Of a DNA stretch of 64,000 bases, positions 41,674-58,001 are shown piece after piece; within the stretch, counting starts at the first letter, position 1; each line of letters starts with the position of its first letter. Both the position numbers and the translations under genes were made by a program. This DNA comes from Linum tenue. Its lineage: Eukaryota; Streptophyta; Magnoliopsida; Malpighiales; Linaceae. Under the pieces are notes generated by a model, which was not told the origin of the DNA, did not search any database, and worked only from the letters and a program-made list of their open reading frames with translations. Location: assembly GCA_946122785.1 (NCBI GenBank), contig CAMGYJ010000006.1:47636066-47700065 (forward strand). Direction: 5' to 3'.

Positions 41674-43217
41674 CTTATCTTTTCTGACTCCAAGCTCCTC
41701 CAAGTAATCCTCTCTCCTCCCCGCCAATTTTTGGCGGGACAACTAGAAATCTGGATTGCCGGCTCCGACTCCTATCTCTTACTTCTTTGACCAGGAAAAC
41801 AACCCCTCCCCACTCCCAAAGCCCGCCGCAACAACAACAACTTGAATTCCGTAGTTCACAGCACTAACAATAAGGTCACCAAGTCGAAGTCACGTGACTC
41901 TATTGAAACCGTGATTCCAGTTATGTTATGGGATTTGTAAACGCGGTTTATGACTGAATGGAAAGAAGACACGCATTTAGGATTTCAATTCTTCTACAGT
42001 TCCTCTTGCGGAATGGAAGAGGACGGTGTTGAGGCGAGGAAGGAGAAGTAGCGACGAGACTGGGAAAGGAATAATTATTTAAAAAAAGGTCACATAAATT
42101 TGATATTTGAGTAATAATGATTATGTAGGTTTTATTTTCTTCAAAATGGTATGTCAATGATTCCCATTTGGTACCCGCTGTTATTTTTGTGGATGAGAAA
42201 TGTGATGGTGCAACTATAATTCGTTTTAAATGGTTTAGTTGGAACCGAAATCCGATTTACATGATTTAGTTGCAACAAAAACAAATTAAGTGCTTATGCA
42301 ACATATACTATACTTATGTGGCAAGTGATACATTTAACCCCTATTTATCGCGCTAAAAATATTTATTCGTCACACTAACTAAGTTAAATTTACTTTAATG
42401 TCCTTAGTTCAGGTGAATTGCATGTTTGGTCACTCGATTTATTAATTTGTTTCATTTTTGCCATTCAAAATTTTTTTCTTCTTTATTGGTCACTAATTTT
42501 ACATCATTATTTCATAATTGTTCACTGGCCTATAAACTCTAACTTCATCCTAAGAGGAATTCCCTTGCATCTCGCCTGGAATTGAGCAAGTGAGAGGCTA
42601 GCATCTGGATGTTGTGATATCTGCAACCTGGAATCCTCCCCGCGCCTGCTCTGGTAGTGATCCATGTAACTGGCCAACGAGGTAGACGTCGGCGGCATAA
42701 TTGCATTGCCATTGCCATTAAATTAACTTGGCACCTACTAACTGTAGGTGCTCGTACAACAAGGTCATCAAATCGTCGTCGGTTGCAACGAAATGGAAGG
42801 AGCTTTTCGTCTGCAAAACCAACAGGAAGGATTCGCCCTGGTCTAGAGATTAATTAACCAGCGCGTCAGAGAGAAAGCTGCTCCGCCAATTCGAGGTCGC
42901 TAGCAAATCGACGGCGGCAGCGGCTCCGACCTCCTCCTTCCTTCTTCGTTCTCCATCCAACGGCGGGAGGGTTCTTTGCTTCGACCTCAGTCTTCCTTCT
43001 TCATCCTCCGGTTTTGGGTTTGCCGACGTGAGGGAGGTGGGTTAGGCGGCATGAGGAGGTGAGTATGCCAGCGGAGGGTTATGGGTTAGGCGGTGGTGGG
43101 TTTCAGGAAGGTGATCTGACTGTCGAATATGGGCAGGCTGGGAGAGGGATTGTTTGTTTCTAGGATTTAGGTTTGAATTGGGGCTAGGGCTCTGTGTGTC
43201 ATCCTGGTACGGTAGGG
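41674..43217. other. No gene recognised
   Basis: AT-rich DNA to 42540, then GC-richer sequence at 42540-43200 with C/T and GGCGG runs but no frame longer than 73 codons. It could hold a decayed gene or transposon piece; nothing can be named. Confidence 0.4.
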
Positions 43218-43344
43218 CTTTAAAATGAGAGAGGATCCAGTGAGTAAGGGGGTGCTTAGTCACTTGACTAAGCCCCTCCCAGCTCTTAGATCTGGATATA
43301 GCAATATGATGGTTAAAAAGTGGGAATGACTATTTAACTAACTA

Positions 43345-45061
43345 GATTGTACCCCGGCCCGTTGGCCGGTTGCAATATGATAATAAAACTAATTAATAAA
43401 ACTTTAAAATTTAAATTTCAGTAATATCTTCTTCTCATATAATTGTGCTATGATTATATGTTATGTCATGCGAATTAACAAACAATGATATCAATTTTAC
43501 AAAATAGGAAGACAACTCATTTTTACCATGAAGAAAGTCTATTTTTTCAATTGCTTGGAAAATAGGAAATTATCATCCATAAGAAAGATTACTACCATTG
43601 TAATCGTTGCGTTCTATACTGATTGTTGTTAAAAAAATTAAAAAAATATAGAACTCGTGCAAAGGTATATAAACTTATAATAAACTTAATGACACGATAT
43701 TACAGGTATTCCAAATGCCCAATATCAGTACCTCTTTACTGTCAAGAAACTTCACTATATTCATCACCAACAAACACTTCTCTCACTATAAAGGATTTTC
43801 GGTAACAATGTTGATAATTTTTCCATATATACGTTTTTGCCTTTAATAAAGAGCACGTATTGTTCTTGATAATTTTGTCAATTATTAATGAATTCTCTAC
43901 AACTCTGACTTATGTTCATTAATTTTTGAAAGTTTAAAATGTAGAGTGATGTTTTTTTTTAAAAATCAAACAGTGTGAAATAGTTAGAAAGATTATAAAT
44001 AATTGATAGTTCATCAATGCTCATACGGTCATACCATTATAAAACTTATTTTGTGCTTCGATAGAGATAGAGACTGATGAGAGTCAATCACACCTTTTGG
44101 TGGTATGAAGCTGACTCTTTTTTTTTCTAAATCAAATGTTACATGAACACACATTAAATCGTAAGATGCATATAATTAAAAAATATCTGTCAAAAAAGAA
44201 AGTCAATCACAATATTTGGTTGTTTGGGTGATTCTCTATAAGAAATAATTTTTGGGAGCATTAAACTACTAAAAATGTAGTCATCAAGAATATTAGTCTA
44301 ATTATTTTATATATAAAAAATAGTTGATGATGAAACCTTAATTAATTACTTAAGATTCAAACATGAACATGAGATGCATGATTCTCTTGTATAAATGCAA
44401 TTATTGAAGAAAATTCATGGTGATTAAGTTTATGGTGGCTAGTAAATAAGTGAAATTAGAGTAGGGATGTCAAAATTATCAGTAATCGTGGATATCCGTC
44501 TGAATCTGATATAATTGGGTAGGGTCAAACTCAAATTAGAGTAGGGATGACAAAATTATCAGTAATATGATATAACTGGTTACGGGTAAAACTCAAATTT
44601 GAATATTGCAGATAATGAGTGTGTATGGTTTCTCACTATTCAACCTGAACCCATCTAATTCTTATGTGGGTATGGATTAAAACCAAAGTACTTTAAATAG
44701 GATAACATATATCCGAATAAGATATGCATTATCCACCTCCAACCCATTGTAATCCCTAAATTAGAGAACATGTTTTTCTTTTCTATCTGCCCGTGCCCGG
44801 AACTATATACCTGTTTGAATTAAAACTTAAAAGAGGAAGTGGCCCGCTGAATTAAAGAGAAAAATGAAATTGGGCCTGCATGCAAATATAGAAGCACTTC
44901 TGAATTATTAAACCCAAAACCAAGAAGCTCCGTTGAATAAAGTAAAAAAAGAAAAATAAGGAATAGACTAAACTGCCATCCCGTGCTTTGCGCATGAGTC
45001 AAGAAAAAGGGATTTAAGTGGGTGCAGCAGCAGAACCTCCTTATATGTATGGTTTGATGAC
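43345..45061. mobile_element. Insertion inside MULE copy 2, unclassified
   Basis: Compared with copy 1, which runs straight from TTATTTAATTAATGAC to AGGGGTAGTTTGGG, copy 2 has about 1.7 kb of AT-rich DNA. It begins CTAGATTGTACCCCGGCCCG with a CCGG...CCGG hairpin and ends near GGTTTGATGAC. A short tandem duplication lies at 44457-44600 (GAGTAGGGATG(T/A)CAAAATTA). Lack of TIR or TSD and the GC hairpin near one end suggest a Helitron-like element, but CTRR at the 3' end was not confirmed. Confidence 0.4.
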
Positions 45062-45253
45062 ATGGGTAGTTTGGGTATTATGGAAAATTACGAAGTATAC
45101 AAACCGGCCTTACAATGAGTACAAACCATACAAACATACGAACAGTACAAACTAGAGCGACAAAACATACAAACAAATTTACAAACATATGAACTGTACA
45201 AAAAATACAAACTAGACCGACAAACAATACAAACCATACAAAAAGAAAAAACA

Positions 45254-45605
45254 ACCAGGTTGACTTTTGAGTTTTGAGGCTCCATCCCTATATAGAGGGG
45301 CTCCTTCCCAAAGTCAACCCGGGTGTTTTTTAGACATACCAACATGGTGGACAAAAATGACAAACTAGACCAAAAATTCATACAAACTGAAAAAACACCC
45401 GGGTTGACTTTGGAGGCTTCATCCCTATATAGAGGGCTCCGTCTCAAAGTCAACTCGTTTGTTTTTTAGACATACAAACATTACGAACATGGTGGACAAA
45501 AATGATAAACTAGACCGACAATCCATACGAACTAGAAAAAACACTCGGGTTGACTTTGGAGGCTCCATCCCTATATAGAGGAGTTCCATCCAAAAGTCAA
45601 CCAGG
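45254..45605. repeat. Three hairpin modules with TATA-like loops
   Basis: Modules at 45254-45322, 45397-45457 and 45545-45605. Arms are (G)GGTTGACTTT and AAAGTCAAC, with CTATATAGAGG in every loop. Homologous to the two modules at 36661-36868. Confidence 0.85.
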
Positions 45606-46391
45606 TTGTTTTTTAGACATAAAAAACATTACAAACATGGTTGACAAAAATGATAAACATGGTGCACAAAAATAACAAAGTTTACAAACATTACAAAAAA
45701 AACCGACAAACATTACAAAATAACAAAACATACAAACATTACAAAATAAACTGACAAGCAGTACAAAGCATACTAACCATACAAAATGTCACTAAAAATG
45801 ACAAACAATACAAACCGAATCTATACAAACATTACAAAATAGATCAGCAAACATCACAAATCCAACACTGTCGCCGGGAAATTTCCTCCGGTCGCCGGAA
45901 AAAACTCTCTCTCTCTAGGAAAATTCCTAGGAAAGGAAGCATGCATGTTCCCACAAATTGGATCTCTCTGTCCTGCTGGGAATTAAAGGAAGCATGCATG
46001 TTCCCAAAATTGGACGGAACTGCCGCCGAAAATTTGACTGATCGGCGCAAACGGGGGAGGACGGTGACTAGCCGGTGCAAGGGGACGGAGACGTAGCGCT
46101 TGCATTTTTTTTAATTTTATAAACAAACATGCAATTACCACATTATCCTTCATTAAATTGGATTAATTGGAACTCTTGGATTTTAATGAGTTTGAGTGGC
46201 TGAGATTCACTTAGCCATTTGAGTAAGGGACCCCCTTAGTCACCTGATCTTGACCCATTCAAATATATATATATTTTTTTTTGAAAGGTTAACCCGTTCA
46301 AATATTAGTACGACTGATAATGATTCAGATATGTTTTTAAGTGATTTTCTATAAAAAAGAGGGAAGCCGTAGTTTTTAGGGGGAAAGTTAA

Positions 46392-46812
46392 TCTGCTAAC
46401 TTGAAAATACGTTAGCAAATACTAACTGATATCCAAAATACATGAACTAGTATCCAAGTACTAAAGTATCTAGAGAGCACAGACTAGTATTCAAAGTTTG
46501 CTAACTGATATCCACCATGAATCAACTATTATCCCAAATTCACAAACTAATATCTAGACAATACAGAATAGTATCCATATAACACATAATTAGTATCCCG
46601 ATAACACTTAGTATCCAAATAACACATAAGAGTATCCATATTGAATACTAGTTGGTTGATTGTGGATATTAGTTGGTATCTGCTATCTGAATACTAGTTT
46701 GTCATGTTTTGAATACTAATATGTGTTATCTAGATACTCAGCAGACTTGGATATTAGTTCATATATTTTGGATATTAGTTAGTATATACTAACGAATTTT
46801 CAAGTTAGCAGA
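46392..46812. mobile_element. Foldback MITE upstream of CIP111
   Basis: TIRs of about 65 bp: TCTGCTAACTTGAAAATACG at the left, with complement CGAATTTTCAAGTTAGCAGA at the right. The interior is made of many A(C/A)TAGTATCCA(A/T) and GATATT AGTT motifs in both orientations. The right end lies about 545 bp before the CIP111 start codon. No unambiguous TSD. Confidence 0.75.
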
Positions 46813-47355
46813 ATAACTAGGCTGTTTAGGGGCTTATTAGGTATTCAAAATTTTAAGTTCTGCAATTCGGGATTTGGCGAACAAAACCCTCGCGCTTCCT
46901 TCTCCCTCCAAAGCCGACCATCGGTTGAAGCAGAAGTCACCCTTGCCGTCTCCCTCTCGTCCGGCGCCTTCTCCCTTCTCTCTTATCTTGCTGGAATAGA
47001 TAAAATAAGGAAGCTCCTCTTCATCGTCAAGCAAGTCCTATTTTCACTTTTTTTCCTTTTCTCAGCTGTCTGCTTCTCCTTCTGCTTCTGCTGAATTTCT
47101 CATCTCTGGGTTAAGTGTTTCCTGTTGGATCTCGTTCTGCATGTTTAGAGAACATATAGTACCCTCCATATTGTAATTGAGAGAAATCAACAGGCTGTCT
47201 TTCCTTAGTCGCTATTGGCCAAGAATTCTGTATCTCTGAGGTCATTTGTCCTGAATGATTAGTGCTTCAGCGAAACCCTTACTGTTGACCGTGTTGATGA
47301 TTTGCAGCTGCTTCCTCTGTTTAGGCTGGTTTTTTTAAGGAGCGAGAAGGAATAA
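46813..47355 (+). promoter_or_regulatory. CIP111 upstream/5' leader region
   Basis: A C/T-rich stretch at 46885-47130 (CTTCCTTCTCCCTCC, CTTCTCCCTTCTCTC) is typical of plant 5' leaders, and no upstream frame of note is present. No clear TATA box; the nearest candidate is GATAAAATAAG at 46999. The transcription start is probably within 46860-46990. A leader intron is possible but cannot be placed. Confidence 0.4.
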
Positions 47356-52395
<5,040 letters not shown>

Positions 52396-54740
52396 TAAGA
52401 TCGAGGTAGTTCAATTTTGTAAGTGCATCTGGTAAATAGCTCAATATTCGGCCAAGTTTTCTCATGTGTATTGTAAGTCCATCACCAAGAGACAAGCTTA
52501 AGGCCCTTCTTAATGGTGGATAGCCCCCCTGTTTGGATGGAGGAGGAATTCGAGGGAGATCTTACAAACATGGCTTGATCTTGGATGCAACTCATTGTTA
52601 GGTTTTACTGGTAGTTTATTCTTGGATGCTACTTTTGAGCTGATGGGTTTTGGGTTTTCTAAGGTAGGGTGAGAATGGGAAGTATAATCCTTCGTACAGA
52701 TGTGGATGGATGCAGATGTTCTTTTCTGGTGTGAAATCTCATGCCAGATTTTGTCAAATTTGCTATACTTCTCATAATTCTTCATGCGAGGGGGAAAAAC
52801 GATGACTGAAACGGAGGCAAATTCGGATTATGAGAGCCACCTAGTCCTGTTTAGTGGCCTGAAACGATTAAAGCTTCTTAAATATACTAGCACAATGCCC
52901 AACCAACAAGAGTTTGATGATTATATAATTTGTAAATGACACGGATAATGGGTGTTTGCTTTATATTTTGTCATAAACTATCTACACAATACTCAAACTA
53001 CTTTTTATATGCTTTGAACGCATTGGAACATGAGAAATACCAAATGACTAACAAAGAAAATGCAACTAATAGTAAAATATATGATTACAAACAAAGTGTT
53101 GACTATATAAAAAAAGTCCACAAATGACAATGTGAGAGTTGCTTCTTATGATACATACATAGTAAATCTTCACTATAAAAGAAAATTATTGTCATTTGAT
53201 GGAAAATATGATGGTTAACGCTTTCGAAAAACTTCAATTAATGACTATCTAAAACATTGGTACAAAGAAAATTATGCCAATGCTAACTCTCGTCACATAA
53301 ATAAACGAACTCAAATTTCACCTAATACAATCTCTAAATCCATTCCTAGCTCCCCACTTATATTTGTATGTAAAACTCTATCTCATTATACTATTCAATT
53401 GCCACATATACTAAAGTTATCCTTTAAGTTCATTTGTATGAACTCGTGTGACAACTTAGAACAACACAACCACTACCTTGTTTACTTGGTATCACAACTA
53501 ACTAAATGTGTTCAGCCAATTCCATGTCCCAAATTAGCAAGCGCTTTAACCAATTTATCAATGCCCAAGTTTTTATGGAACGTTCATTAGCGGTCTCTCG
53601 CAAACAACAATAATTTAAATTTCAATAGATATATAAGTTCATACAAAAATTCTAAGCAATTACCATAAACGGATTCATCAAATCTAGCCTCAAATAAAGT
53701 TCAAACATTTAAGGAATAAAACACCAGGTATATAAAATTTTGTATTTGAACTAAATGAAATACTCACACTAATAATAGCTCATCTATTTATCTTACAGGT
53801 ACTTTCAAAGACATATTTTTATCATGTCGTTTCATTAACGGGAGCACTACCAATTCAATGATTCCACCAAACGATGAATTGATTAATCTGTCAAGCATTA
53901 CTGTATTTCTTGCTTATGAGAACATATTTTTAGGACATAATTCGAAAATTTTCATTCCGAATGGGGAGAGTGTAAAACGATATTGATGTAGACCACTAAA
54001 AACAACTTTCAAATAACCTCCATATTGCCCCGCAACCACTCCAATCTCGACTCCTTCTCACTAAAAATGGTCGTCACCAAAGTTGGACTGTTGGAGATAT
54101 AATGAAACTCACAAACTCACAAGGATCCCACAATTCTCGATGAAAATGGCCAATCACACCAAACTAATTATCGAGCTTAATAGTCATTACAAACTTCAAG
54201 GAATTGACCAATTGGTAATATGGAAAGCTAAAATTTACCACTTACTTTGTTCTAATTATATGGTGAAAAATCAATCTAAATGTAATAATTAAAAAGATAT
54301 AAATTATCAAATACTAATTCATTAGTAACAAATATATATCTCCAAACAAATTTGTGGTTGATAATAGCTTACATTGGCATATTAGAATGGTTGAAGGCTA
54401 TTATAATGACCAAATCTTAATTTTTAAGTATTTCTTTGAATTTTTAATTAAATAAAATACTTAATTCTACAAACATATAATTACTTGTTGTGAAAATATA
54501 ATTTTATACAAAATATTTATGATTTCAGGAAAAAATAGTCATGAGTATTGAAAATATATATGGCCATTTGGATCATGGGTGCTGCAATTGGTGGCAATGG
54601 GTATGATTGTCTGATACTATATGTAGATATTTTAACATAAATAATTTTTTCTAAATCCACTGCTATAAACATTTGGATGAATAAGTGTATCCTCATTCAT
54701 ACCACCAAGTTAAAAGACACTCAATCAATGCACTCATTAC
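52396..54740. other. CIP111 3' flank and gene-poor AT-rich DNA
   Basis: 52396-52500 is probably the 3' UTR, though no perfect AATAAA was seen. From about 52880 the sequence is strongly AT-rich. TATACTAGCACAATGCCCAA at 52884-52903 resembles the start of some plant Helitrons, but no end was located. No credible gene. Confidence 0.4.
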
Positions 54741-55884
54741 CAGTGTAGTCAAAATCGCGCATTAAAACGTAAAAACTTACGTTTTTACGTATCCAGGCCA
54801 CCAAAACGTTTTAGTTTCTACCTAAAGTCGGTTAGTCACAAAACTGGTAAAAGCATGGGTAAAATCGGTAAAATCTCTTAAAATCGATAAAATCGCGATT
54901 CTGAAGCGTTTTTATAAGATTTTGATCATCCATAAAAATGTGCTAATTGGCATAGTTAGTAAAATACGGTACGGGAAAGTTACGTATAAAATACGTATGT
55001 GTATTTTACTTCGTCTTTGAGCTAATGTTACGTTTAATAATACGGTAATAGTCATAAATATATAAAATAATTATTCTTAAAAATAAATAAATATATAAAA
55101 AATAGTAAAGTTTATAATTTAATTCATTAAATACGGATATTAAACGTGTTATACGGGTTTTATACGTGTTTAGTACGGGAGCCATCAAATGAACGGAAAC
55201 AAATGAAACGGCTTGACAATAATACATATACATAAGTTTTAAACGAATAAAGTATGTACGAGTACATATACGTGTATTAAATGGAGTATTTACTAACTAT
55301 GCTAATTGGCCCAAAATGATGTAATTTTGGAGACATATCAACAAAGAATATAAAAAGGAAAACATGATCCATCACTCGTTCTACAACTAGTGTCGAGATA
55401 GGGGCTTCACATTAGGTTAAAAAGACACCTAATGGTAATTTCAACAACTGTTGACCTTCTATCAGTCTTCTCCCTTAATCTTCACCTGTGGCTCTTACCT
55501 GGGTTACGATAAAATTTTATAGGTAATTGATCGTATGTAATTGTGTAAACTCAAACCAGCTTATGAGAATTTAGATTCTCAAGCTCGTTTACGGGTTACG
55601 GTCTACGTTTATGACCTTATTATTAAGATATGAGTTTTCTCTACTTTTGAGTCAACACAAATCAGTTTATGTGTTAGATATTACATTTTAATTATGAATT
55701 TCATGTAGTTATTCACTTATATAAAATCTACACACTCACGTCTTACATACTATATGTTGTACTTAACATATTTTAGCTATTTTAGAGGGTGCGTAAAAAA
55801 CTTACGTTTTTATGATTTGATTCTACGTTTTACGATTCTACCCATTTCCCGCTTCTAGGTAGAATCACGCTTTGAACTGCATTG
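54741..55884. mobile_element. hAT-like element (outer)
   Basis: The left end CAGTGTAGTCAAAATCGCG and right end (read inward) CAATGCAGTTCAAAGCGTG are imperfect TIRs. Flanks CTCATTAC (54733-54740) and CTTAGTAC (55885-55892) match at 6 of 8 positions, a decayed 8-bp TSD. The interior is rich in AAAACGTAAAAACTTACGTTTTTACG-like palindromes and codes for nothing. It is interrupted by a younger element at 54951-55301. Confidence 0.65.
54951..55301. mobile_element. hAT MITE nested in the outer hAT element
   Basis: Ends CATAGTTAGTAAA and TTTACTAACTATG are perfect inverted repeats for at least 13 bp. They are flanked by a perfect 8-bp duplication CTAATTGG (54943-54950 and 55302-55309). 351 bp, rich in TACG motifs, non-coding. 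Confidence 0.85.
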
Positions 55885-56165
55885 CTTAGTACAACTTTGA
55901 ATACTAGATATAATCTTATATTTCATCCTACTTCCAGTGATGGGACAAATAATGAGTATACTTATAAACAATACAAATAATATTTCAAACATCACGATAT
56001 TATAAATGTACCGGTTATTGTAAATGATAGAGTCAAAATCCATTCAACCTACATAGTGAGTATAGAGTTTGTTCATTCTTTAAACTATTTTATTTACATG
56101 AAGAATCATAATATATAATAAGGTTTATCTTGCATGGGTCTACAAATTTATTGACACATAAAAAA

Positions 56166-57186
56166 GGGTTAATAGCATTTTATGCCCCTTGCTATTGCAA
56201 GTTAACAAAAATGCCTCTCTACTATTTTTTGCACTTTCGTACCCCTTTGTTATTGCAACGTAACAAACGTACCCTTCTGTCACTATTTCCGTTAGTTTAC
56301 CGTTAAAATGATAAGTGATATGACTATATTACCCACTGTTTTACTTATAATATAATTATTATATTTTTCAGCATAGAAACATAACTAGTTATTTAACTCT
56401 TTAATTTATTATTTTATGTCTTTCCCTAATTTCTAACGATGAGGAATCCCAATTCCCTTTGATTTCTTTCCCCAATTTCTATTGAGGAGGAAGCCCACTC
56501 CTCAACCAACATGCTGATGTCGTAACCTTTATCTTCATGAACTCAGCCGACAGCCAGTAGAGAGAGAAGAAAAAAACAGAGGAATTTATTTATTTTTCAA
56601 TTGATTCGAGAGAGGGTTTGGTTTGTTGCGGTTCTGATCGGCTCCGGGTTTCTTTCCCCTCCACATCATCCTCCAATGTGTTGCGAAACCCTTAAGTTCT
56701 TGTATGTAAAATTATAAATTCTCTTACTTGGGTCTTAGTGCCGGAGAAGAGTTGAGTGAAGGAGAGAGCAAGGGGAGCGAAGGCTGGTGATGGCAGAGCA
56801 GCGGGGAAGAAATAAACTCGCTATTGACACTCATCGGACGCCTACTGGATGCCAGAGGAAAAGCTTGGCATCGACATTGCCGAAAGTGAAAATGAAGGGG
56901 GACTGTGGTGAAGGTATACGAAGAGTCGAAGACAAAAAACTTGGATTGGAATCCTCCTCCACAGAAAGGGGAAACAAAAATAAAAAACTAAATAATATAT
57001 TATAAATTAAATAGAGGGGCAATGTAGTCTTTTTACATGTCATTTAACGGTAAACTAATGGAAATAGTGATGGAAGGGTAACTTTGTTACGTTGCAATAA
57101 TAAAGGGGTACGAAAGTGCAAAAGAATAGTAGAGGGACATGTTTGTTAACTTGTCATAGTAGAGGAGTATAAAATGCTATTAACCC
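56166..57186. mobile_element. Long-TIR MULE-like element, Pack-MULE candidate
   Basis: TIRs of about 170 bp: GGGTTAATAGCATTTTATGC at the left, and at the right its complement GCTATTAACCC. Both continue through blocks such as GCACTTTCGTACCCCTTT, TTGCAACGTAACAAA and CACTATTTCCGTTAG. Flanks are A-rich (CATAAAAAA and TAAAAAAAT), fitting a 9-bp TSD only loosely. The central 56420-57000 is more GC-rich and leader-like, and may be captured gene DNA. A 72-codon frame at 56787-57005 has no recognised domain. Confidence 0.65.
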
Positions 57187-57554
57187 TAAAAAAATGGTGA
57201 AATGAACCACATGTAATGACATTCTTGCCCCTCCGGAAAGTTCTCTGTTGACTGGAAATTTGAATCTCTGATAAGTCAATCAATGTTTTGCCTTTATATC
57301 TTTTGTAGATTATTAATTCTTTCTATATTAATTTTATATCAAATAAATATTATTTTCATGTAATGTATGTTCTTATACTCAATAAAATCTGGAAAATATT
57401 AGCCCCGACACGACCCAACTCGGGCAAGGATGGTCTAAATATTTCATGTTTGTGCTTGTGTCGTGTCGTGCTAACCCGTGGGCGGCCCGGCCCTGTGGCC
57501 ACGTACACTCATCACCGAACATATTCTAGAGTTTAATCAAAGAAATAACAATAA
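57187..57554. other. No gene recognised
   Basis: Spacer with a GC-rich patch (57405-57500) containing GTGTCGTGTCGTGC and CGGCCCGGCCC. No coding feature. Confidence 0.4.
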
Positions 57555-57625
57555 ATATAAAGTGGTCTAGTTGGTTATAATGCTCTATCTTCATTTAAGT
57601 GATCAATGTTCAAATCTCATTGATG
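57555..57625 (+). repeat. tRNA-like / SINE head remnant
   Basis: TGGTCTAGTTGG (57563-57574) fits the Pol III A-box consensus. GTTCAAATCTC (57608-57618), about 45 bp downstream, fits a decayed B-box. There is no folded acceptor stem, so not a functional tRNA; a tRNA-derived SINE is more likely. Confidence 0.35.
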
Positions 57626-57659
57626 ACATTTTTAATATATAAAGATGAATTGGGTGAAA

Positions 57660-58001
57660 TGACAAAAATAACCTTCCTAGAATTACTCTCGGGTCACGGA
57701 ATTTGAAATGGGATAATTTATAAATATTTGTTGGATTGTAACTAAATTGTTACATATAACTTGTTTGCATGTGGACAATTTAGTTACAACCCAACAAATA
57801 TCATCAACTTTTAACTATTACATTCATAAAATGAATAATTAATTAATTTTTTTATTCATTAAATTCATTAAAATGATATCATTTTACTTAGAATGCGTAA
57901 GTCGATCATACCGGTCATACTGATGGTGTCATGTCGGTTTCATGACCGGCACAGGTTGAACCAGATTCAACCGGGTGGCATGCCACCGACATGACAACCT
58001 T
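57660..58001 (-). mobile_element. MITE copy 2 (same family as 7523-7900), inverted
   Basis: Read on the minus strand it begins AAGGTTGTCATGTCGGTGGC (58001) and follows copy 1 through CCGGTATGATCGACTT, GCATTCTAAG, TTTTAATGAATTTAAT and GATGATATTTGTTGG. The far end is less conserved and contains an extra inverted repeat (TTGTAACTAAATTGT...ACAATTTAGTTACAA). No TSD confirmed. Confidence 0.65.

Larger units (their letters stand above)
43227..46255. mobile_element. MULE copy 2 (same family as Pack-MULE, no UBL5)
   Basis: Left end GAGAGAGGATCCAGTGAGTA and right end (read inward) GGTCAAGATCAGGTGACTAA match the TIRs of copy 1. The flanks CTTTAAAAT (43218-43226) and CATTCAAAT (46256-46264) agree at 7 of 9 positions, a plausible decayed TSD. 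The interior from 45061 follows copy 1 (TGGGTAGTTTGGGTATTATG, ACAAAC repeats, hairpins, a GTCGCCGGGAAAT block) but lacks the UBL5 segment. About 1.7 kb of unrelated DNA sits in it at 43345-45061. Confidence 0.8.

Noticed and set aside
57555..57625. Functional tRNA gene
   Set aside because: No acceptor stem and B-box has mismatches.
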